DNA of 6,089 nucleotides from an uncultured Collinsella sp. (GTDB taxonomy: Bacteria; Actinomycetota; Coriobacteriia; Coriobacteriales; Coriobacteriaceae), in NCBI GenBank assembly GCA_900756945.1, contig CAAELZ010000009.1, forward strand, positions 1 through 6,089. The letters run 5' to 3'. Made by a program: the position numbers and the translations under genes. Every line of letters starts with the position of its first letter. Positions within the stretch are counted from its first letter, which is position 1. The notes under the pieces were generated by a model. It saw only the letters and a program-made list of their open reading frames with translations. It had not been told where the DNA came from and searched no databases. Below are positions 1-4,488 of this stretch, piece by piece.

Positions 1-21
1 GAAAAACAGTTTGATGTGAGT

Positions 22-27
22 TAATAT
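22..27 (+). promoter_or_regulatory. Possible -10 element upstream of ptsH
   Basis: TAATAT lies about 70 bases before the HPr start codon in an AT-rich patch that stands out from the GC-rich surroundings. A matching -35 box would fall at or before the left edge of the window, so it cannot be judged. Transcription starting near 34 would give a leader of about 60 bases that contains the hairpin at 48-71. TTGATG at 11-16 is too close to serve as its -35. Confidence 0.35.
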
Positions 28-47
28 AAACAACGTCGTGAGTATGG

Positions 48-71
48 CTCCTGTCGCATGGTTGGCAGGGG
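48..71 (+). other. Hairpin in the presumed ptsH leader
   Basis: CTCCTGTC (48-55) pairs with GGCAGGGG (64-71) over 8 base pairs, including two G-T wobbles, around an 8-base loop. No T-run follows, so it is not an intrinsic terminator. It ends 11 bases before the HPr ribosome binding site and could affect mRNA stability or translation. Its function is unknown. Confidence 0.35.
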
Positions 72-94
72 TTAAACACAAAAAGGAGTCAATT

Positions 95-358
95 ATGGTT
101 TCTGAGAAGGCTACCCTCGTTAATCCTCAGGGTCTTCACATGCGTCCCGCTGGTCTCTTCGCCTCCACCATGGGCAAGTACGCCTGCGACGTGACGGTCG
201 TCACCCCCGAGAAGGAGGTCAACGGCAAGTCCCCGATGGCCCTCATGGCTGCTGGTATCCCCTGCGGCACCGAGGTCGAGGTCAAGTGCGACGGCGCTGA
301 CGAGGCCGAGGCTCTGGCTGCTGCCGTCGAGCTCATCAAGAGCGGTCTTGGCGAGTAG
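95..358 (+). CDS. ptsH: PTS phosphocarrier protein HPr
   Basis: This small cytoplasmic protein (87 aa, normal HPr length) accepts phosphate from Enzyme I on a histidine and passes it to sugar-specific EIIA domains. The active-site motif around G13-L14-H15-M16-R17-P18-A19 is intact, with the phosphorylated His at the classical position 15 and Arg17 beside it. A second motif, N43-G44-K45-S46-P47-M48, places a serine exactly at position 46, the residue phosphorylated by HPr kinase in Firmicutes. Whether it is used here cannot be told from the window. The start at 95 is chosen because AAGGAG (83-88) lies 6 bases upstream and the protein then begins like other HPr proteins. An upstream in-frame GTG at 38 would add 19 unrelated residues. 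ptsI follows 127 bases later, the usual partner. Codon use is strongly biased, as expected for an abundant protein. Confidence 0.97.
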   Translation: MVSEKATLVNPQGLHMRPAGLFASTMGKYACDVTVVTPEKEVNGKSPMALMAAGIPCGTEVEVKCDGADEAEALAAAVELIKSGLGE

Positions 359-372
359 AACTCAAACGGGTC

Positions 373-397
373 GTATGTTGAACAATTAAGTTCATAC
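373..397 (+). repeat. Interrupted dyad between ptsH and ptsI
   Basis: TGAAC (379-383) and GTTCA (390-394) form a perfect 5-base inverted repeat around AATTAA. GTAT at 373-376 and ATAC at 394-397 can extend it with a small bulge. It lies 15 bases after the ptsH stop and just before the terminator-like hairpin. It could be a protein binding site or an mRNA 3'-end structure. The sequence does not decide between them. Confidence 0.3.
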
Positions 398-400
398 TTG

Positions 401-439
401 GGGGCGCAGTGACCTGTATTAAGGTAGCTGCGCTCTTTT
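401..439 (+). terminator. Intrinsic terminator or attenuator after ptsH
   Basis: GCGCAG (404-409) pairs with CTGCGC (428-433). Inside this, ACCT (412-415) pairs with AGGT (422-425) around a 6-base loop, and the stem base can extend through G-T pairs to about 401 and 436. A short T-rich stretch, TCTTTT, follows at 434-439. The internal mismatch and short T-run suggest partial rather than complete termination. Partial termination would leave HPr mRNA in excess over Enzyme I mRNA, which suits the usual HPr excess in cells (inference). Confidence 0.6.
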
Positions 440-468
440 GTCATGGATATGGCAAAACGCTTTATCAC
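438..468 (+). promoter_or_regulatory. Possible ptsI promoter
   Basis: TTGTCA at 438-443 matches the -35 consensus at five of six positions. Candidate -10 boxes are TTTATC (461-466, 17-base spacer) and TATCAC (463-468, 19-base spacer), both imperfect. Transcription would begin near 470-475, immediately before the ptsI ribosome binding site, giving a very short leader. The -35 box overlaps the T-run of the preceding terminator, so ptsI could be expressed both by read-through and from this promoter. Confidence 0.3.
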
Positions 469-474
469 ATGACA
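439..474 (+). repeat. 7-bp perfect inverted repeat before ptsI
   Basis: TGTCATG (439-445) and CATGACA (468-474) are perfect reverse complements separated by 22 bases. The left arm overlaps the candidate -35 box and the right arm covers the expected transcription start, ending just before the ptsI ribosome binding site. It is a candidate two-half-site operator. It could also form a hairpin in read-through mRNA. Confidence 0.35.
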
Positions 475-475
475 C

Positions 476-484
476 GGAGAGAGG
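476..484 (+). promoter_or_regulatory. ptsI ribosome binding site
   Basis: The purine run GGAGAGAGG can serve two ATG codons in the same frame. GGAG (476-479) is 6 bases before ATG 486, and GAGG (481-484) is 7 bases before ATG 492. The two starts differ by only two residues and the sequence does not clearly separate them. Confidence 0.7.
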
Positions 485-485
485 A

Positions 486-2195
486 ATGGGAATGTATCAG
501 GGAGTCAACGCATCCGAGGGTATCGGTATCGGCACCGTCATGGTCGCCGTCGATCCCGACTTGACGTTTGAGCCGCACGAGGTTGCTGATTCGGCAGCAG
601 AGAAGGAGCGCTATCAGTCCGCTCTTTCGGTCTTCTGCGAGAAGACCCAGGCTCAGGCCGACCACATGAAGGAGACGGTGGGCGAGGCCGAGGCCGAGAT
701 CATGAGCGGACACATTGTCCTGGCTCAGGATCCGGGCATGACTGACGCCATCAACGCCGCCATTGACGGTGGCACCTGCGCCGAGCAGGCGCTCATGGAC
801 ACCTCGACCATGTTCGAGAACATGTTCCTGTCCATGGACGACGAGATGTTCCGTCTGCGCGCCGCCGACATCGCCGACATCCGCACCGGTATTCTTGCCG
901 AGCTGCTGGGAAAGGAGGTCGTTGACCTCTCCGTCCTGCCCGAGAACACCGTCGTTGTCGTGCACGACCTCACGCCGTCCATGACCGCTACGATCGATAA
1001 GGCCCATGTTGCCGGTATCGTCACCGAGACCGGTGGCCGCACGTCGCACTCTGCGATCATCGCGCGCGCCCTCGAGATTCCGGCTGTCCTTTCGGTTGCC
1101 AACAGCTGCACCGCACTGCGCAACGGCATGACCGTTGTCGTTGACGGTGGCAAGGGCGTCGTCGAGGCCGATCCCGACGAGGAGACGCTCGCTGCCTACA
1201 CCGCCAAGGCCGAGGCCTTCGCTGCCGAGAAGGCAGCCCTCGAGGCCTTCCGCGGCAAGCCTTCTGTGACTGCCGACGGCATCAAGAAGATCATCGCCTG
1301 CAACATCGGTAACCCCGATGACGTGCCCAACGCGCTCGATCACGATGCCGAGGCCATTGGTCTGTTCCGCTCCGAGTTCCTGTTCATGGACTCCGCTGAG
1401 CTTCCTTCCGAGGAAGAGCAGTTCAACGCCTACCGCAAGGTCGCGAGCGCGCTCAAGGGCGCTCCGGTCATCATCCGCACGCTCGATGTGGGTGGCGACA
1501 AGGAGATCCCCTACCTGCACATGGTCAAGGAAGAGAACCCCTTCATGGGCTTCCGCGCCGTGCGTTACTGCCTGGCCAATCCCGACCAGTACAAGGTTCA
1601 GCTCCGCGCCCTGCTGCGCGCCAGCGCCTTTGGTGACGTCAAGATCATGATCCCGCTCGTCACCTGCGTCGAGGAGGTCGTGGCCGTCAAGGAGCTCGTC
1701 GAGCAGTGCAAGGCCGAGCTGACCGAAGAGGGCCGCAAGTTCAATGAGAACATCGAGGTCGGCATTATGGTCGAGACGCCTGCCGCTTCGCTGCTTGCTG
1801 ACCGTCTGGCCGAGGTCGCCGACTTCTTCTCTATCGGCACCAACGACCTGATCGGCTACACCATGTGCGCCGACCGTGGCAACGACACCATCTCCAACCT
1901 GTACCAGGTGTACTATCCCGCCGTGCTCCGCTCGCTCAAGAACATCATCGAGAGCGGCGTGAAGGCCGGTATCATGGTCGGCATGTGCGGCGAGGCCGCT
2001 GCCGATCCGCTGCTTGAGCCGCTGCTGATCAGCTGGGGCCTGGAGGAGTTCTCGATGAGCGCTCCGTCCATCCTGCGCGCGCGCAAGACCATCAGCCAGT
2101 GGACCAAGGCCGAGTGTGACGAGCTCGCCGAGAAGGCACTCGCCTGCAACACCGCTGCCGAGGTCAAGGCACTGCTCGAGTCCGCAGCTCGCTAA
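486..2195 (+). CDS. ptsI: PTS Enzyme I (phosphoenolpyruvate-protein phosphotransferase)
   Basis: This cytoplasmic enzyme starts the PTS cascade: it autophosphorylates from phosphoenolpyruvate and hands the phosphate to HPr. From ATG 486 it is 569 aa, typical for the family. An N-terminal HPr-binding helical domain comes first, then the swivelling phosphohistidine domain with GGRTSH and active-site His188, then the PEP-binding barrel. Visible barrel residues are Arg295 (LFRSEF), Arg331 (RTLDVGGDKE), Glu430 (ETPAA), Asn453-Asp454 (SIGTND), Arg464 and catalytic Cys501 (GMCGE). Each is one position below its E. coli counterpart. One oddity is Gly457 in GTNDLIGY, where the family signature normally has Gln (GTNDLxQ). 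ATG 492 (567 aa) is an alternative start. The gene sits between ptsH and a 1-phosphofructokinase-type kinase. No terminator with a T-run separates it from that kinase, so the two are probably co-transcribed. The function is not in doubt. Confidence 0.97.
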   Translation: MGMYQGVNASEGIGIGTVMVAVDPDLTFEPHEVADSAAEKERYQSALSVFCEKTQAQADHMKETVGEAEAEIMSGHIVLAQDPGMTDAINAAIDGGTCAEQALMDTSTMFENMFLSMDDEMFRLRAADIADIRTGILAELLGKEVVDLSVLPENTVVVVHDLTPSMTATIDKAHVAGIVTETGGRTSHSAIIARALEIPAVLSVANSCTALRNGMTVVVDGGKGVVEADPDEETLAAYTAKAEAFAAEKAALEAFRGKPSVTADGIKKIIACNIGNPDDVPNALDHDAEAIGLFRSEFLFMDSAELPSEEEQFNAYRKVASALKGAPVIIRTLDVGGDKEIPYLHMVKEENPFMGFRAVRYCLANPDQYKVQLRALLRASAFGDVKIMIPLVTCVEEVVAVKELVEQCKAELTEEGRKFNENIEVGIMVETPAASLLADRLAEVADFFSIGTNDLIGYTMCADRGNDTISNLYQVYYPAVLRSLKNIIESGVKAGIMVGMCGEAAADPLLEPLLISWGLEEFSMSAPSILRARKTISQWTKAECDELAEKALACNTAAEVKALLESAAR

Positions 2196-2212
2196 TTTGG
2201 TATCAGAGGTAA

Positions 2213-2242
2213 CCGCGTGGTTGGAATGGGCCGGCCACGCGG
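2213..2242 (+). other. Very stable intergenic hairpin between ptsI and kinase
   Basis: Bases 2213-2224 pair with 2231-2242 over 12 base pairs. The outer eight (CCGCGTGG with CCACGCGG) are perfect, the inner four include two G-T wobbles, and the loop is AATGGG. No T-run follows, so it is unlikely to terminate transcription. A weaker alternative pairs GGGCCG (2228-2233) with CGGCCC (2240-2245) and excludes the first. The structure ends 13 bases before the kinase ribosome binding site and could act in mRNA processing, stability or translation control. Confidence 0.55.
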
Positions 2243-2269
2243 CCCTCACATATACAGGGGGTACTGTAA

Positions 2270-3202
2270 ATGTTCTACACGCTAACCGCTAACCCGGCTG
2301 TCGACATGACGGTTTCGAGCTCTCCGCTCGAGCCCGACGAGAACGTCCGCACCGGCTCGGCCAGCTACACGGCTAACGGCAAGGGCCTCGACGTGTCCTT
2401 CGCCTTTAAGAAGATGGGCGTCGACACCGTCGCGCTCGGTTTCTTCGCCGGCTTCACGGGCAAGTTCATCGTCGAGGAGGTCATGAACCTGGGTTGCCTC
2501 TGCCGCCCGGTCTGGACCGACGGTATCACGCGCATCAACACCTACGTCAACGATGGCCAGCACGAGTACGGCATCCTGAACCCCGGTGCTCCGATCACGC
2601 CGCAGCACCAGGAGGAGCTCTACAACATCCTGGACACCGCGGGCGACCTTGAGTGCCTGATCGTCTCCGGCTCCGTGCCTCCCAAAGCTACGCCCGACTT
2701 CCTGGCTCAGGTCATGGAGCATGCTCAGGCCCGTGGCGCCGACGTCGTCCTGGACCTGTCCTCCGACAAGCTCAAGGAGCTCGCTCACAAGAAGCCGCTG
2801 CTCATTAAGCCGAACCATCACGAGATGAAGGCTATCTTCGGCGTGCCGGTCGACACCGACGACGAGGTCCGCGTTGCCATGAAGCTGGCTCACGAGGCCG
2901 GCGTCCAGAACGTGCTGCTCACCCGTGGTAGCCGCGGTGACGCTTACTTCTCCAACGGCGAGGACATCTGGTATGCCAAGCGTGAGTTCAACATCAAGCT
3001 TGTCTCTTCCGTCTGCGCCGGCGACTGCACCCTCGCTGCGTTCCTGCACAAGTGGTACAGGGATCGCGACAACGTCGAGGAGGCCATGAAGCTCGCTATG
3101 GCCACCGGCGCCAACGTTGCTGAGTCCGTCGGCATCGGCGACTTTGGTCACGTCGACGAGTACAGCAAGCGCGTTGCTGTCCGCAAGCTCGATCGCAAGT
3201 AA
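2270..3202 (+). CDS. PfkB-family sugar-phosphate kinase, 1-phosphofructokinase type (divergent copy)
   Basis: The likely reaction is ATP-dependent phosphorylation of fructose-1-phosphate to fructose-1,6-bisphosphate in the cytoplasm. This is inferred from subfamily resemblance; tagatose-6-phosphate or another sugar phosphate remains possible. The 310 aa protein has the PfkB layout: N-terminal YTLTANPAVD, the substrate loop N36-G37-K38-G39, the phosphate-contacting ITR motif at Arg88, SGSVPP, the KPN motif at K180 with Glu185, and the nucleotide and catalytic loop C249-A250-G251-D252. Asp252 is the expected catalytic base. Compared with the second kinase, at about half its residues identical by eye, it has Asp41 instead of Asn41 after the GKG loop, Cys253 instead of Ser after the catalytic Asp, and one extra residue in the GSRGDAYF stretch. 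The start is supported by AGGGGG (2256-2261), 8 bases upstream. The gene follows ptsI by 74 bases and is probably read from the same transcript. The frame is intact and codon use matches its neighbours. Confidence 0.88.
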   Translation: MFYTLTANPAVDMTVSSSPLEPDENVRTGSASYTANGKGLDVSFAFKKMGVDTVALGFFAGFTGKFIVEEVMNLGCLCRPVWTDGITRINTYVNDGQHEYGILNPGAPITPQHQEELYNILDTAGDLECLIVSGSVPPKATPDFLAQVMEHAQARGADVVLDLSSDKLKELAHKKPLLIKPNHHEMKAIFGVPVDTDDEVRVAMKLAHEAGVQNVLLTRGSRGDAYFSNGEDIWYAKREFNIKLVSSVCAGDCTLAAFLHKWYRDRDNVEEAMKLAMATGANVAESVGIGDFGHVDEYSKRVAVRKLDRK

Positions 3203-3230
3203 GCGAAACGCGACATATTCGTGCGCATGC

Positions 3231-3262
3231 GGCGCTCCGGTTTCGGCCGGGGCGCCTTTTTT
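3231..3262 (+). terminator. Strong intrinsic terminator after first kinase
   Basis: GGCGCTCCGG (3231-3240) pairs with CCGGGGCGCC (3247-3256) over 10 base pairs with one T-G wobble. The loop is TTTCGG, and a run of six T follows at 3257-3262. It lies 28 bases after the kinase stop and marks the likely end of the ptsHI-kinase transcription unit. Confidence 0.95.
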
Positions 3263-3351
3263 GTTCCGCCATGGTGGAGAGGTGCCCTGCCGTACTTCAT
3301 CGCTTCCACACCGTTCACCGAGATGTTGTAGCCTTTTACCGAAGCGTGGAA

Positions 3352-3357
3352 TATACT
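3352..3357 (+). promoter_or_regulatory. -10 element of second kinase promoter
   Basis: TATACT matches the -10 consensus at five of six positions and lies 34 bases before the start codon. The best -35 candidate, TTGTAG at 3326-3331, has a long 20-base spacer, so the promoter may be weak or activator-dependent. Because a strong terminator precedes it, some promoter in 3263-3375 is expected. Confidence 0.55.
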
Positions 3358-3365
3358 TTCATTAA

Positions 3366-3379
3366 CACGTTGCTTCGTG
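3366..3379 (+). promoter_or_regulatory. Candidate operator at the second kinase start site
   Basis: CACG (3366-3369) and CGTG (3376-3379) form a short inverted repeat around TTGCTT. It begins a few bases after the expected transcription start and abuts the ribosome binding site AAAGGA (3380-3385). Its position would suit repressor binding. The arms are only four bases, so chance is possible. Confidence 0.25.
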
Positions 3380-3391
3380 AAAGGAACATTC

Positions 3392-4324
3392 ATGATTTAC
3401 ACGCTTACTGCAAATCCCGCCATTGACTACAACATCACCTGCGACGGTCTTGCTGCCAACACCGTCACGCGTACCCGCAACGCCGTCTACACGCCCAACG
3501 GCAAGGGCCTCAACGTCTCGTTTACGCTCGACCACTACGGCGTCGACACCACGATCCTGGGCTTTTTCGCCGGTTTCTCGGGCGAGTTTATCGTTAAGGG
3601 CGCCGAGGCCCTGGGCGTGCCCGTCAAGCCCGTGTGGACCGACGGCATCACGCGCGTCAATGTGTTCCTCAACGCCGGCCCCGACACCGAGTACAACATG
3701 GTCAACGCCGGTGCCGCCATCAACGAGGCCAACGAGCGGGAGATGTTTGAGCTCATCGATTCGCTCGATGACATGACCTGCCTGGTCATCAGCGGCTCGC
3801 TGCCTCCCAACACTTCCGAGGGCTTCCTGGCCGAGGTCCTGCGCCGCGTCAAGGCCAAGGGGGCCGAGTTCGTGCTCGATATCTCGAGCCATCAGCTGGC
3901 AGACCTCATTGCCATGGAGCCGCTGCTGATTAAGCCCAATGACGACGAGCTGCTCGATATCTTTGGCATTAAGGTAAGCGGCGGCGACGATGAGTCCGTC
4001 AAGGGTGCCATGGCCGAGCTGCACGCCAAGGGCGCTAAGAACGTGCTGCTGACGCTCGGCGGCGCCGGTGCGTACTTCTCCAACGGCGAGCACATCTGGT
4101 TTGCCAACCGTACTTTTGAGGTTAAGCTGCTGTCGACGGTGTGCGCCGGCGATTCTTCGCTGGCCGCCTTCCTGTCCGTGTGGCACGACGCCCCGGAGCG
4201 CGTCGAGGACGCCCTGCGTCTCTCGATGGCCACCGGCGCTAACGTGGTCGAGTGCCCCGGTCTGGGCGACTTCGCCAAGGTCGATGAGTATCAGAAGGGT
4301 ATTGCAATCCGTCAGGTTTGCTAG
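3392..4324 (+). CDS. fruK: 1-phosphofructokinase (PfkB family)
   Basis: This predicted cytoplasmic kinase converts fructose-1-phosphate and ATP to fructose-1,6-bisphosphate, bringing PTS-imported fructose into glycolysis. It is 310 aa, normal for the family. Motifs in order are YTLTANPAID, N36-G37-K38-G39-L40-N41 (substrate loop with its usual Asn), ITR with Arg88, SGSLPPN, K181-P182-N183 with Glu186, LTLGGAG, and C251-A252-G253-D254-S255 with Asp254 as catalytic base. The first loop residue is Cys where most PfkB proteins have Gly (GAGD); the neighbouring paralogue shares this. ATG 3392 is preferred because AAAGGA (3380-3385) lies 6 bases upstream and the protein then aligns end to end with the paralogue. 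The in-frame GTG at 3377 would sit upstream of that binding site. It has its own promoter and terminator, so it is probably expressed separately from ptsHI. Tagatose-6-phosphate kinase is the main alternative. Confidence 0.92.
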   Translation: MIYTLTANPAIDYNITCDGLAANTVTRTRNAVYTPNGKGLNVSFTLDHYGVDTTILGFFAGFSGEFIVKGAEALGVPVKPVWTDGITRVNVFLNAGPDTEYNMVNAGAAINEANEREMFELIDSLDDMTCLVISGSLPPNTSEGFLAEVLRRVKAKGAEFVLDISSHQLADLIAMEPLLIKPNDDELLDIFGIKVSGGDDESVKGAMAELHAKGAKNVLLTLGGAGAYFSNGEHIWFANRTFEVKLLSTVCAGDSSLAAFLSVWHDAPERVEDALRLSMATGANVVECPGLGDFAKVDEYQKGIAIRQVC

Positions 4325-4357
4325 TTCCGGCACCTTGCCTGAATAGTTCAATTATTT

Positions 4358-4391
4358 CGCATCCGTCTTAGACCAGGACGGATGCGTTTTT
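4358..4391 (+). terminator. Strong intrinsic terminator after second kinase
   Basis: CGCATCCGTC (4358-4367) pairs perfectly with GACGGATGCG (4377-4386) over 10 base pairs with a 9-base loop. TTTTT at 4387-4391 follows, then GTTT. It lies 33 bases after the stop codon and separates this gene from cca. Confidence 0.95.
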
Positions 4392-4428
4392 GTTTATCGG
4401 ACTTGCGTGTGCAGTGGAGGCCGTTTCT

Positions 4429-4437
4429 TGCTAGACT
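4429..4437 (+). promoter_or_regulatory. Possible extended -10 promoter for cca
   Basis: TGC followed by TAGACT (4432-4437) resembles an extended -10 element, with the -10 itself matching at four of six positions. No convincing -35 lies at the right distance. It is the best candidate I see between the preceding terminator and cca, but it is weak. Confidence 0.25.
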
Positions 4438-4488
4438 TCTTGCAGACGCAATCGATAGCCAATTTGATAGTCGCAGGAGGCCATAGGC

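Noticed and set aside
38..94. N-terminal extension of HPr from GTG 38
   Set aside because: It would add 19 residues unlike any HPr, and it places the good ribosome binding site at 83-88 inside the coding region. Active-site His falls at 15 only from ATG 95.
438..485. N-terminal extension of Enzyme I from TTG 438
   Set aside because: The codon lies inside the T-run of the terminator hairpin, has no ribosome binding site, and would add 16 residues with no family resemblance.
2229..2236. GGCCGGCC palindrome between ptsI and the kinase
   Set aside because: It is explained as part of the 12-bp hairpin arm and loop in GC-rich DNA, with no independent sign of a protein site.
465..2249. Long open frame on the - strand opposite ptsI (594 codons)
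   Set aside because: It is the mirror of a strongly G/C-ending coding sequence. The translation is low-complexity, rich in Gly, Asp, Leu, Val and His, with no family motif, whereas the + strand frame has every Enzyme I active-site motif.
2270..3202. First kinase as a decaying pseudogene
   Set aside because: The frame is intact, the length equals the paralogue, the catalytic Asp and GKG loop are kept, and codon bias is strong.
3362..4351. Long open frame on the - strand opposite the second kinase (329 codons), and a similar one at 2282-3151
   Set aside because: Both are codon-bias shadows of the paired kinase genes. They resemble each other only because the kinases on the other strand are homologous.
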